From positions 1-64,000 of the forward strand of contig NZ_JANUGQ010000038.1 of assembly GCF_024756275.1 (NCBI RefSeq): DNA of 64,000 nt, written 5' to 3'. This document shows positions 32,758 through 42,400 of the stretch, piece after piece. Below the pieces are notes generated by a model. It did not search any database, was not told the origin of the DNA, and saw only the letters and a program-made list of their open reading frames with translations. This DNA comes from Streptomyces pyxinae (lineage in GTDB: Bacteria > Actinomycetota > Actinomycetes > Streptomycetales > Streptomycetaceae). Position 1 is the stretch's first letter, and each line of letters begins with the position of its first letter. The translations under genes were made by a program, and so were the position numbers.

Positions 32758-33539
32758 ACGAACGCCTCCACGCGGACGCCCTCCTCCGCCAGCCGCGCCC
32801 GGACCCGCCGGGCCAGCTCCAGCGCCCCGTCGGTGTCCCCGTGCAGACAGAGCGAACGGGCCCGTACCGCCACCGGGCGGCCGTCCCGGGCGGTCACCGT
32901 GCCGTTCCTGGCCAGTCCGACCGCCCGGTCCACCACCGCCGCCAGGTCGGTGAGCACCGCGCCCTCCTCCCGGCGCGGGACCAGGGTGCCCTCGGGGGTG
33001 TACGCCCGGTCGGCGAACGCCTCGGCGACCACCGGCAGCCCGGCCGCCCCGGCCGCCGCGTGCAGCCGGGAACCGGGCAGCCCCAGCAGCGGCAGCGGCT
33101 CGCCGCAGAGCAGCACCCCCTCGACCACCGCCCGGGCCTGCTCCTCGTCGTGCACGGTGCGGTTGTAGAGGGCGCCGTGCGGTTTGACGTACGCGACCCG
33201 GCTGCCGGCCGCCCGGGCGAACACCTGGAGCGCCCCGATCTGGTAGGCGACCTCGGCCGCCAGCTCGTCCGGCGGTACGTCCATGGCGCGCCGGCCGAAC
33301 CCGGCCAGGTCCCGGTAGGAGACCTGGGCCCCGATCCGTACGCCCCGCTCGGCCGCCAGCGCGCAGACCCGGCGCATGGTGGCCGGGTCCCCGGCGTGGA
33401 AGCCACAGGCGACATTGGCGCTGGTGACGACGGAGAGCAGCCCCGCGTCATCGGTCAGCCGCCAGCGCCCGAAGCCCTCGCCCAGGTCGGCGTTGAGGTC
33501 GATCGGTTCCGGAACCGGCTGCGGGGACACCGCGTCCAT
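32754..33539 (-). CDS. pxpA: 5-oxoprolinase subunit PxpA (LamB/YcsF)
   Basis: 261 aa, first gene of the pxp set. LamB/YcsF motifs are DLNADLGEGFGRW, SANVACGFHAGDP and RVAYVKPHGALYN. The ATG at 33539 has TAGGAG 10 bp upstream; an alternative start 15 codons earlier would cover that site. The MFS gene lies 102 bp upstream in the same direction, so transporter and enzyme may share a message. Confidence 0.94.
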   Translation of the reverse strand: MDAVSPQPVPEPIDLNADLGEGFGRWRLTDDAGLLSVVTSANVACGFHAGDPATMRRVCALAAERGVRIGAQVSYRDLAGFGRRAMDVPPDELAAEVAYQIGALQVFARAAGSRVAYVKPHGALYNRTVHDEEQARAVVEGVLLCGEPLPLLGLPGSRLHAAAGAAGLPVVAEAFADRAYTPEGTLVPRREEGAVLTDLAAVVDRAVGLARNGTVTARDGRPVAVRARSLCLHGDTDGALELARRVRARLAEEGVRVEAFV

Positions 33540-33641
33540 GGCGTCAGATCTCCTAGCGGGGTGGATCGGGGCGAGCGAGGTCACACAGGAATGGACGGGG
33601 AGCGGTCGCCGGGCCGAGGCGGAGTGCGGGGCCCGGGCGGG

Positions 33642-34967
33642 TCAGACGAGTTCCCGGCCGCGGGTCTCCGGAAGCCCCAGCAGGGCCAGGACCGCGATGC
33701 CGTAACCGACCGCGCCGAAGACCAGCGCCCCGCCCACTCCCCAACTGTCGGCCAGGAAGCCCACCGCGGTCGGGAAGAACGCGCCGACGGCCCGGCCCGT
33801 GTTGTAGGTGAAGCCCTGCCCGGTGCCGCGCACGGCGGTCGGGTACAGCTCCGCGAGGAACGAGCCGAAGCCGCTGAAGATGGCCGACATGCAGAAGCCG
33901 AGCGGGAAGCCGAGCACCAGCACCAGACCGTCGGCCCCGGCCGGGATGTTGGTGTAGGCGAGGATGCAGACGGCGGAGAGCACCGCGAAGATCACGATGT
34001 TGCGTTTCCGGCCCAGCCGGTCGGTGAGCCAGCCGCCGGTCAGATAGCCGATGAAGGCGCCGGAGATCAGAAAGGCCAGATAGCCGCCGGTGCCGACGAC
34101 GGTCAGCCCCCGGTCGGTCTTGAGATAGGTCGGCACCCAGGTGGCGAGCGTGTAGTAGCCGCCCTGGACGCCGGTGGAGAGCAGCACCGCGAAGAGAGTG
34201 GTGCGCAGCAGCCCGGCCCTCCCGGGCCTGAAGATCGCGGCGAACGAACCCCGCCCGGCGCTGTTCGCCCGTGCCTCGGTGGCCTTCGGGGCGTCCTCGA
34301 CGTTCCGCCGTACATAGACGACGAGCAGTGCGGGCAGCGCGCCGGTCCAGAAGAGGACGCGCCAGGCGCTGGACTCGTCCACGAAGCGGAAGACCAGGGT
34401 GTAGGCCACCACCGCGAGCGCCCAGCCGGCCGCCCAGGCGCTCTGCACTGCGCCGAGCGTACGGCCCCGGTGCCGGGCGGAGGCGTACTCCGCGACCAGG
34501 ATGGCGCCCACCGCCCACTCGCCGCCGAAGCCCACGCCCTGGAGAGCGCGGAAGACCAGCAGAGTCCCGTAGTTGGGGGCGAAGCCGCAGGCCACGGTGA
34601 AGACGGCGTAGGTGATGACCGTGATCATCAGCGCCCGCACCCGGCCGATCCGGTCGGCCAGGATGCCGGCGAGCACCCCGCCGACCGCCGAGACGACCAG
34701 GGTGACGGTGGTGAGCAGACCGGTCTGACCGGTGCTGAGTCCGAAGTGGGCGGCGATCGCGACCATACCGAGCGGCAGCGCGAAGAAGTCGTAGGAGTCC
34801 AGCGCGTATCCGCCGAACGCCCCGGCGAAGGCCCGCCGGCCCCGGGGCCCCAGGTCGCGGAGCCAGCCGAACGCGCCACCACCGCCGTCGGGGGCGGCGG
34901 CCTCGGAGCCGCCGGCCGCGCCGGGCCCGGGAGGGCGGGGGGACTTGGGGGAGCGGGTCGTACTCAT
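33642..34967 (-). CDS. MFS transporter next to 5-oxoprolinase genes
   Basis: 441 aa, 12 predicted helices, of the metabolite:H+ symporter / aromatic-acid group: YALDSYDFFALPLGMV in helix 1, DRIGRVRALM between helices 2 and 3, GVGFGGEWAVGAILVAEY in helix 4. Context suggests uptake of 5-oxoproline or a related amide, but substrate residues cannot be read. The ATG at 34967 follows GAGG; the frame's first two codons (GTG CAG) overlap that site and are not used. Divergent from the GntR gene. Confidence 0.88.
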   Translation of the reverse strand: MSTTRSPKSPRPPGPGAAGGSEAAAPDGGGGAFGWLRDLGPRGRRAFAGAFGGYALDSYDFFALPLGMVAIAAHFGLSTGQTGLLTTVTLVVSAVGGVLAGILADRIGRVRALMITVITYAVFTVACGFAPNYGTLLVFRALQGVGFGGEWAVGAILVAEYASARHRGRTLGAVQSAWAAGWALAVVAYTLVFRFVDESSAWRVLFWTGALPALLVVYVRRNVEDAPKATEARANSAGRGSFAAIFRPGRAGLLRTTLFAVLLSTGVQGGYYTLATWVPTYLKTDRGLTVVGTGGYLAFLISGAFIGYLTGGWLTDRLGRKRNIVIFAVLSAVCILAYTNIPAGADGLVLVLGFPLGFCMSAIFSGFGSFLAELYPTAVRGTGQGFTYNTGRAVGAFFPTAVGFLADSWGVGGALVFGAVGYGIAVLALLGLPETRGRELV

Positions 34968-35138
34968 CTGCACCTCGCGGGAGGGAGGGCCGCCGACCGG
35001 GCAGCGGAGAGCGAGCGGTGGGGCGGGCGGTGCGGGGACGGTGCGGAGGTTCGGGCGGGTGGCTTCCGGGACGGGTGCGGCTCTTCCGGGGTGGGCGCGC
35101 GGGGCGGGGAAGTGCGCCGCGCGCCCACCACAAGCTAG

Positions 35139-35155
35139 GGATTGTTGAACGATCC
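35139..35155. promoter_or_regulatory. GntR operator candidate
   Basis: GGATTGTT-G-AACGATCC is a 17-bp palindrome (one T-G wobble) between the divergent MFS and GntR genes, with TTGTT...GACAA symmetry typical of FCD-type GntR sites. A second palindrome CACCTG-TTCTT-CAGGTG lies at 35171-35187. TACGAT at 35199-35204 is a possible GntR -10 box. The remaining part of the 308-bp region shows no gene. Confidence 0.65.
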
Positions 35156-35275
35156 GACAAGGGGTTCGTCCACCTGTTCTTCAGGTGATCTCCAGCTCTA
35201 CGATTCCGGTGAAAGCCCCGGCCGCCTCCACGGCGGCCCGGGCGTGGCACGGGGGCGGCGAAGGGAACAGAGCGC

Positions 35276-36037
35276 GTGGGCACTGCGGGAACGGCGGATC
35301 CCGGGACGGGCGGACTGTCCGGCGACCGCGCCCTGCTGGGCCGGACCAGCACGGCGGAACGGGTCGCGGACATTCTGCGCACCCGGATCGCGGAAGGCTT
35401 CTTCCCGCCCGGCAGCCGCCTCTCCGAGGACGGGATCGGGGGCGCCCTGGGCGTCTCGCGGAACACCCTGCGCGAGGCGTTCCGGTTGCTCACCCATGAA
35501 CGGCTGCTGGTCCACGAGCTCAACCGGGGCGTCTTCGTCCGGGTGCTCGCCGTGGCCGACGTGGCCGACATCTACCGCACCCGCCAACTGGTGGAGTGCG
35601 CGGTGGTACGGGGCCTCGGCGAGCCGCCCTACCCGCTCGGCGGGCTCACCCGCGCAGTGACCGACGGGGAGCGTGCGGCCGGGGTGGGGGACTGGCGGGA
35701 GGTCTCCACCGCCAACATCCATTTCCACCGGGAGCTGGTCGCCCTCGCCGGCAGCCCCCGCACGGACGAGCTGATGCGCGGCGTGCTGGCCGAACTGCGG
35801 CTCGTCTTCCATGTGGTGGCCGACCCCCGCGCCCTCCACGAGCCCTACCTCGTCCGCAACCGGGAGATCCTGGAGGCCCTGCGGGCGGGGAAGCGGGACG
35901 CGGCCGAGGCGCTGCTCACCGGGTACCTCGACGACTCCCGCGCCCGGCTCACCGAGGCGTACACCAGGGCGATGGCCGCCGCACCGGGCGCCCTGTCCGG
36001 GGCGGCCCCGGAGCGGCCGGACCCGGCGGCGGGCTGA
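35276..36037 (+). CDS. GntR-family regulator with FCD domain
   Basis: 253 aa. N-terminal winged helix (AERVADILRTRIAEGFFPPGSRL, GVSRNTLREAFRLL) and C-terminal all-helical FCD domain with metal/carboxylate-binding residues (IHFHRELVALAGSPR, and a later VRNREILEAL). FCD regulators sense organic acids. Divergent position to the MFS-pxpABC genes suggests it controls 5-oxoproline uptake and cleavage. The GTG at 35276 has GAAGGGAACAG upstream. Confidence 0.9.
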   Translation: MGTAGTADPGTGGLSGDRALLGRTSTAERVADILRTRIAEGFFPPGSRLSEDGIGGALGVSRNTLREAFRLLTHERLLVHELNRGVFVRVLAVADVADIYRTRQLVECAVVRGLGEPPYPLGGLTRAVTDGERAAGVGDWREVSTANIHFHRELVALAGSPRTDELMRGVLAELRLVFHVVADPRALHEPYLVRNREILEALRAGKRDAAEALLTGYLDDSRARLTEAYTRAMAAAPGALSGAAPERPDPAAG

Positions 36038-36049
36038 CGGCCTCCCCGG

Positions 36050-36260
36050 CCGCCGCGAGGGGGGTCTCCAGGCCGTCGAGCAGGGGCCCCGGCCGTCGCA
36101 CGGAGGACTTCCCGGCCGTCGCCAGGGGGAGTTCCCGACCGCTGTGCCGGGGGCCTCTGGCCGTCCTGCGGGGGGACTTCCCGGCTGTCGCGCGGGTGAC
36201 TCCCGGTCGTCGTACGGGGGGGTGTGTCCCGGCCGTTGTACGGGGGCTCGGCGCCCCCCC
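36050..36260. repeat. Degenerate tandem repeats before the SMC-like locus
   Basis: About seven imperfect 30-35-bp units built on TTCCCGGCCGTCGCNCGGGGGA fill most of the 307-bp gap between the GntR stop and the kleisin-like gene. TAATCT at 36332-36337 lies 7 bp before the next GTG and is a good -10 box for a leaderless message. Confidence 0.7.
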
Positions 36261-36344
36261 CGTGCAGCGGCGGGCCGGGGGTGTCCGGGAGGGGTCTCCG
36301 CACCGTTTCGACCGTTGTCGGTGCGAGGACCTAATCTGTGCACC

Positions 36345-37871
36345 GTGACTTCGCCTGCCTCGACGGAATTCGTTCCGCCCCAGCTCAGCGCGGGGCCGCG
36401 GCCCGCTCAGGGCCCGGCCGCCGACGAGGGGCTGGCGCGGCGGCTGCGCGCGCTCGCCTGCACTGCGCCGCTCCACGACCTGGACGCGCGCAAGGCGAAT
36501 CTGGCGGGTGAGTACTCGGTCTACGCCATGGCGGAGGTCGCCCTCGCGGCGATCGACCTGGTCACGCTCAACATGGACTTCGACACCGGTGCCGACCACG
36601 AGCAGGTGATCGCCCGGCTGCTGCCCCGGGTGGCCGCCCAGGCGCCGGAGCGGCCCGCCGCAGAGCACGAGCGGGTCGCCCGCTGGGTGCTGGAGAACCT
36701 GATCAACGTCGGCAGCGTCGACCGCGGCTTCCGCGCCGTCTACGGCACCTTCGGCACCGACGGTGTGTACGTCCGCCGGGACTACGACTTCAAGCTGGTG
36801 GAGGAGGTCCCGGGGTACGGCGGCGGGGTCTACCTCCGCACCACCGACGAGGCGGTCAACGTTCTCGTCGGCGCCCTGGACACCGATGTCACCAGCGCGC
36901 AGATCGCGGCCGAGGTCAAGCTGGAGGTCCTGATCAGCCGGGGCCGGCTGGCCGACGCCCAGCTCGCCGCCGAGCAGGCGCGCTACCGCACGGTGCAGTA
37001 CGCCGAGACCCTCCGCAAGACCCTGGAGGCCACCCGGCGCAACGTCCGGGCGGTCGACTGGCTCAGCGCCGTACCGGACATGATCGAGGAGGCGCTCGAC
37101 CATGTCGCGGACCGCTACCGCCACGAGAACGCGATCCTCACCAACATCCGCAAGGCGCGCGACGAGGCCGAGGGCCAGGAGCACAAGCGCCGCGCCGCCG
37201 AGCTGGTGGACATCGTCAAGGACTGCATCCGCCGGCACACCCAGCTCCAGTCCCGGCTGCTGGAGGCCGGTCCGCTCTTCCGCGCCGAGCAGGACCGGCA
37301 GGCGTTCGCCCAGCCCGTCAACCACACCGGGCTGGATCTCTACGGCCAGTTGCTCGCCCCGCTGCTACCGCTTCCGGTGGAGCGGGCCGGCCGGGTCACC
37401 GACGCCTTCTTCGCCCGGGGCACCGGCCTGCGCACCCCCGGCTCGGTGCGGATGGGCGATCTGGTCGAGCTGCTGCTGACGCCGCCCCAGGAGCGGGAGC
37501 ACCTGGGCGCCGAGATGCCCGAGCCGGATCTGATCGCCACCCCGGACGACAGTCGGTTCAGCGAGGAACAGCTCGCGAGCGCCCTGGAGTTGCTCAGCCT
37601 GGAGTACGACGCTCCACGCCGGCTCTCCGGGCTGCTCGCGGACGCCCGCCGGCGCGATGCCGAACTTCCCTACCTGGTCGCCCTGCTGGCCGTTCACGCG
37701 GCCAGCCCCCCGGTCGGCACCGCCTACCGGCAGGGCGAGGAGCGGCTGCTGTTCGCCGTGGACGACGGCACCGAGCTGGACGACCCGGAGTTCGGCGGCG
37801 CCGACCTGATCGTCGGTACGGCCCTGCTGGACGCGGCCGGCATGGCGGCGGACCGTACGGACACCGCATGA
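36345..37871 (+). CDS. Kleisin-like subunit (MukF/MksF/JetA type)
   Basis: 508 aa, mostly helical, no signal peptide. The first 190 residues look like a winged-helix domain (KLVEEVPGYGGGVYLRTTDE as a beta wing). Then come long helices (DEAVNVLVGALDTDVTSAQI, LISRGRLADAQLAAEQARYR, YAETLRKTLEATRRNVRAVD) matching the helical bundle of MukF/MksF/JetA kleisins in order and spacing. The C-terminal part may be a second winged helix. It heads the three-gene SMC-like locus. The GTG at 36345 sits 7 bp after TAATCT, so the message is probably leaderless. Assignment rests on architecture and neighbours. Confidence 0.65.
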   Translation: MTSPASTEFVPPQLSAGPRPAQGPAADEGLARRLRALACTAPLHDLDARKANLAGEYSVYAMAEVALAAIDLVTLNMDFDTGADHEQVIARLLPRVAAQAPERPAAEHERVARWVLENLINVGSVDRGFRAVYGTFGTDGVYVRRDYDFKLVEEVPGYGGGVYLRTTDEAVNVLVGALDTDVTSAQIAAEVKLEVLISRGRLADAQLAAEQARYRTVQYAETLRKTLEATRRNVRAVDWLSAVPDMIEEALDHVADRYRHENAILTNIRKARDEAEGQEHKRRAAELVDIVKDCIRRHTQLQSRLLEAGPLFRAEQDRQAFAQPVNHTGLDLYGQLLAPLLPLPVERAGRVTDAFFARGTGLRTPGSVRMGDLVELLLTPPQEREHLGAEMPEPDLIATPDDSRFSEEQLASALELLSLEYDAPRRLSGLLADARRRDAELPYLVALLAVHAASPPVGTAYRQGEERLLFAVDDGTELDDPEFGGADLIVGTALLDAAGMAADRTDTA

Positions 37872-37965
37872 CCACCCGCCCCGCCGCCGGACCCGTCCCC
37901 GGCCCCGCGTTCCGCACCACCCTCAGCACCACCTCCAGCACCGCACCCAGCAAGGAGCCCCAGCC

Positions 37966-39216
37966 GTGAGCGACGACCACGCAGCGCACCCCGACGCGTG
38001 GCACGAGCCGGACGCCCCCGCGACGGACGGTCCGGGGGCGGACACCTCCGGCGCGGATACCTCCGGCGCGGACACCTCCGGATCGGCCGCCTCCGGAGCG
38101 GAGACGCCGGGGGCGGAGGCATCCGGAGTGGAAGCGCCCGGCGGGTCCCCGGCTCCCGAGCCGTCCGGCGCCGGTCACCCGCACGCGGACACCCCCGGGG
38201 CGGCGGAGCCCGGGCCCAGCCCGGCGGACATCCCCGAGCCGTCCGGTACCGGCCACCGCGCGGACGCGGCGTCCCCGGCCTCCCCGGTGGCGCCGGCCGC
38301 CCCCGCGCCCCCGGCGTCCCCGGCCTCCCCGGTGGCGCCGGCCGCCCCCGCGCCCCCGGCGGCTCCGGTGTCCTCCCCGGGCGGGGTCACCCCGGCCGAC
38401 GCGGCCGACGCCGCCCGGCTGGTCGCCTTCGGCCTCCAGCCGAAGCTGATCCCGGCCCGGGACGCCGACTACGCCGACCTGCTGCGCCGGTACCGCGAGG
38501 AGCCCGCCTTCGGCCGCCTCGCGGACGCCGTCGCCACCGGGCTCGGGCTGATCGTCCTGGAGGTGTCGCCGCGCGCCGGGATGGCGGTCACCGCGGCCGA
38601 GGACTCCGTCTTCGCCGTCCGGATGGGCGACTACGCCCGCCGGGCCTCCACCGACTCCGCCGACCGTTTCCTGCACGGGCTGGCCCATCTCGCCGTCGCC
38701 GCCCTGGCGTTCCCCCGCCCCGAGGACCTCGCGGACGACGGGTACATCGGCCGGATCACCGTCAACGGCGTCGACTCCTTCGTCCGCCAGGCGTGCCGCC
38801 GGCTGGAGGAGCGCGCCGAGGAGCAGGGCGAGAACACCGACCCGGCCACCGGCGTCCCCGGTCTGGAGGCCGCCTGGCGGGTCTACGCGCGCCGCAGCTC
38901 CACCGGGGCCACCAAGGACGCCCGCCGGCTCGCCGGTTCCACCACCGGCATCATCGGCAAGGCCGTCGCCTTCCTCACCGACTCCGGCTTCCTCCAGCGC
39001 ACCGGGGACGAGTCCGGCGGCTCCTACCGCACCACCGCCCGCTATCAGCTCCAGGTCCGCGACATGGCGGGAAGCGCCGCCATGGCCGAGCTGCTGGAGC
39101 TGGGCGTGGTCCCGGTGTCCGACGGCTCCGCCACCCTGCTGCCGCCGCCCGAGGGGGACGACCTGGAGCTCGCCGCCGACGCCGGACTGCCCTTCCACGC
39201 CGCACCGACGCCCTAG
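37966..39216 (+). CDS. Winged-helix subunit (MukE/MksE/JetB type) with disordered N-terminus
   Basis: 416 aa. Residues 1-140 are low complexity (Ser/Gly/Ala/Pro, repeats such as TSGADTSGADTSG and ASPASPVAPAAPA) and likely disordered. The folded part begins near DAADAARLVAF and contains helices and a C-terminal winged helix (IIGKAVAFLTDSGFLQRTG, then a SYRTTARYQLQVRD wing). MukE/JetB subunits bind the kleisin and are usually about 200 residues, so the N-terminus is an expansion. The GTG follows AAGGAG; the gap after the kleisin-like gene is 94 bp. Confidence 0.6.
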   Translation: MSDDHAAHPDAWHEPDAPATDGPGADTSGADTSGADTSGSAASGAETPGAEASGVEAPGGSPAPEPSGAGHPHADTPGAAEPGPSPADIPEPSGTGHRADAASPASPVAPAAPAPPASPASPVAPAAPAPPAAPVSSPGGVTPADAADAARLVAFGLQPKLIPARDADYADLLRRYREEPAFGRLADAVATGLGLIVLEVSPRAGMAVTAAEDSVFAVRMGDYARRASTDSADRFLHGLAHLAVAALAFPRPEDLADDGYIGRITVNGVDSFVRQACRRLEERAEEQGENTDPATGVPGLEAAWRVYARRSSTGATKDARRLAGSTTGIIGKAVAFLTDSGFLQRTGDESGGSYRTTARYQLQVRDMAGSAAMAELLELGVVPVSDGSATLLPPPEGDDLELAADAGLPFHAAPTP

Positions 39217-39498
39217 GCGCCACCGGTGCCGTACCGCCGCCCCCGCCCCGTGCCACCGCCCCTGTCGTACGCACCCCGGCCCCGCCGCCGTACGCCGTGC
39301 GAGTCACCGGCCCGGGCACAGGCACCGGTCCGGGCACGGCCACCGGTACGGGCCGGCGCCGCACGCCACCGGCGCCCCGGGGGTCGCCCCACCACCGCCC
39401 CGGCGCCCTGAGCGCCACCGTCCACCGCCCGCCGCTCATCCCCAGCACCCGCCGTCCCCCACCGCACAGCACCACCAGACGACTGAGAGTCCGCCGAC

Positions 39499-42400
39499 AT
39501 GTACGAGCTGTCCCGGGTCCGCCTCTACTCCATCGGGCCCGCCGGCGCGCGCTACGCCGACACCGTGCTGGATCTGCGCGGAGTGGGCGCGCCGGTGCCC
39601 CACCCCGCCCCCGCCCAGGCGGAGTTCTTCGAGGAGGAGCCGGTCGGACCGCCCCGCCGCCCCGCCCCGGCGGGCGTGCTCTTCCTGGAGAACGGCGGCG
39701 GCAAGTCCGTGCTGCTCAAGCTGATCTTCTCGGTGATGCTGCCCGGTCACCGCAACACCCTGGGCGGCGCCAGCTCCGGGGTGCTGCGCAAGTTCCTGCT
39801 CGCGGACGACTGCGGCCATGTCGCGCTGGAGTGGCAGCACACCCTCACCGGCGAGCTGATCGTGGTCGGCAAGGCCAGCGAGTGGCGCGGCCGCCAGGTC
39901 TCCAACGACCCGCGCAAGTTCGCCGAGGCGTGGTACTCCTTCCGCCCCGGGCCGGGGCTCAGCCTGGACTCGCTGCCGGTGGCCGAGGCCACCTCGGTCC
40001 GGCCGCCCGCCGAGGGCACCTCCGGGGCGCGCGGCCGGCGCCGCACCATGAAGGGATTCCGGGACGCCCTCACCGAGGCGGGCAAGGCGTACCCGCATCT
40101 CGACGTCACCTGGGAGGAGATCCACGACCGCTGGAACGAGCACCTCGGAGACCTCGGTCTCGATCCCGAACTCTTCCGCTACCAGCGGGAGATGAACGCC
40201 GACGAGGGCGAGGCGGCCGGCCTCTTCGCGGTCAAGAAGGACGCCGACTTCACCGATCTGCTGCTCCGTGCGGTCACCGACACCCGGGACACCGACGGCC
40301 TCGCGGACCTGGTCGGCGGCTTCGGCAACAAGCTCGGCCGGCGCGCCGAACTCACCGCCGAGCGCGACTTCACGGCGGGCTCGGTCGACCTGCTCGGCCG
40401 GATCGTCACCGCCGCCGACACCCGGGCCCGCGCCCGGGACGTCCACGCGGGCGCCGAGCGCCGCACCCGCGCCCTCGCCCGCCGGCTCTCCGCCCGGGGC
40501 GGCGTGGAGCGGGTGCGCGCCGCCGAGCTGGCCCAGCGGGTCACCGCCGCCGCGCACGCCGTCACCCGGGCCGAGGAGGAGCGCGGCCACAGCTCCCTGA
40601 TCGCCGCCGAACTCGCGTACCGGCACGCCTCGCTGGCCCTCGCCGCCGCCGAGAAGGGCGCCGCCGCTCAGCGCCGCGAGCTGATCGACGCCCGCACCCT
40701 GCACTCCGCCTGGCAGGCCGCCGAACTGGTGCTGCGGCACCGCGCCGCCGCCGACCGCTCGGCCCGGGTCGCCGCCGCCATCCGGGAGGCCGAGCGGGAC
40801 GCCGCTCCCGCGCTCGCCGCCCGTGCCGAGGCCGCCGCCGACCTGGTCCGGGCCCTGAGCGCCGCCGCCGAGGCGGGCGAGCTCCACGCCGACGAGGAGG
40901 AGGAGCGGTCCGCCGCCCTCCAGGAGACCGGCGAGGCCGCCCACCGGGATGCCACCGCCGCCGCCACCGACGCCCAGCGCGCCCGCAGCGAGGCCGGTCA
41001 TCTGCGCCAGCGCCTCGCCGAGGTCGAGCAGGAGACCGCCGAGGCCGTCCGGGCCGGCTGGCTCGACGACTCCGCCCCGGACGCCGACCCGGCCCGCGCC
41101 GCGCTCGCCGCCAGCGACGCCGAGAAGTCCACCGTGGCCGCCTGGGAGACCGCCCGGGAGGCCGCCCGCGCCGCCGCCGACCGGGCCAGGGAGGCGGCCG
41201 CCGCCGAGTCCCGCGCCGAACTGGGCGCCGCCCGCGCCGCCGACGCCGCGCGGAACGCCCGGCACGCCTACGACGCCGAGCGCCGCGCCGCCGAGTCCAT
41301 CGCCGCCGACGAGCGGCTGGCCGAGCTGCTCAGCCTGGAGCCCGCGCCCGCCGCCCCGGCCGGCCCCGGTGTCCCCGGGCCCCGCCAGGGCGGGGATCCG
41401 GCCGACGCCCCGGGGGCCCGGGCCCGGGCCGGTGAGCCCGCGCCGCCCCACCGGTCGGCCGGCGCCGGGCCGCTCACCGCCGAGGAGTTCGACGGGTGCG
41501 CCGACGAGCTGCGCGAACTGCTCGACCGGGGCGTGGCGTCGGCCGAGCGGAAGCTCTTCGAGCTGCGCACCGCCGCCGCCGACGACGCCCGGATCCTCGG
41601 CGCGCTCGGCGACGGCGGGCTGCTGCCGCCCGGCCCCGATGTGCTGGCCACCGTGGAATACCTGGGCGAGCAGGGCATCCCGGCGCTGCCCGGCTGGCGC
41701 TACCTGGCCCAGGCCGTCGACCCGGCCGACCACGCCGCCGTGCTCGCCGCCCGGCCCGAGCTGGTCGACGGCGTGGTCATCACCGACGCCGTCTCCTACA
41801 CCCGGGCCCGCGAGGTGCTGGCCGAGGCCGCCCTGCTGCCCCGCTCGGCCGTCGCCGTGGGCACCGCCGCCGCCCTGCTGGCCCCGGTGCCCGGCCCAGG
41901 CGCCGGCGCCGAGGGGGCCGGAGGGGATGTCTTCCTGGTGCCGCCGAACCCGGCCATGCACGACGAGGGCGCCGCCGACGAGGAGCGCCAGGCCCTCCGC
42001 GCCCGCGCCACCGCCCGGGACGAGGAGATCCGCACCCTGGCCGCCCGGCTGACCGGTGACCGTTCGCTGGCCGCCCGGATCGGCTCCTGGCGTGCCGACT
42101 GCCCGCCCGGGATGCTCGCCGAGCTGGCCGCCGCCGCGACGGCCGCCGAGGAGACCGCGACCGCCGCCGAAGCCGCCCTGGCCGAGGCCCGGACCGCCCG
42201 CGCCGAGGCCGACGAGGCCGCCGCCGAGACCGCCCGGGTCCGCGACGAGCGCCAGGAGGCCGCCCAGCGCGCCCGCCGCGCCGCCGACGCCCTGGCCGGT
42301 CTCGCCCACCGGCTCCGCGAGCGGGCCGGCTGGACGACCCGGCTGCGGGAGCTGGCCGACGAGGCCGCCGAGGCGGAGGAGAAGGCCCAGTCCTGTCTGG

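Noticed and set aside
31686..35138. 1150-codon plus-strand frame over pxpABC and the MFS gene
   Set aside because: Shadow of the minus-strand genes; the minus-strand products have complete family motifs.
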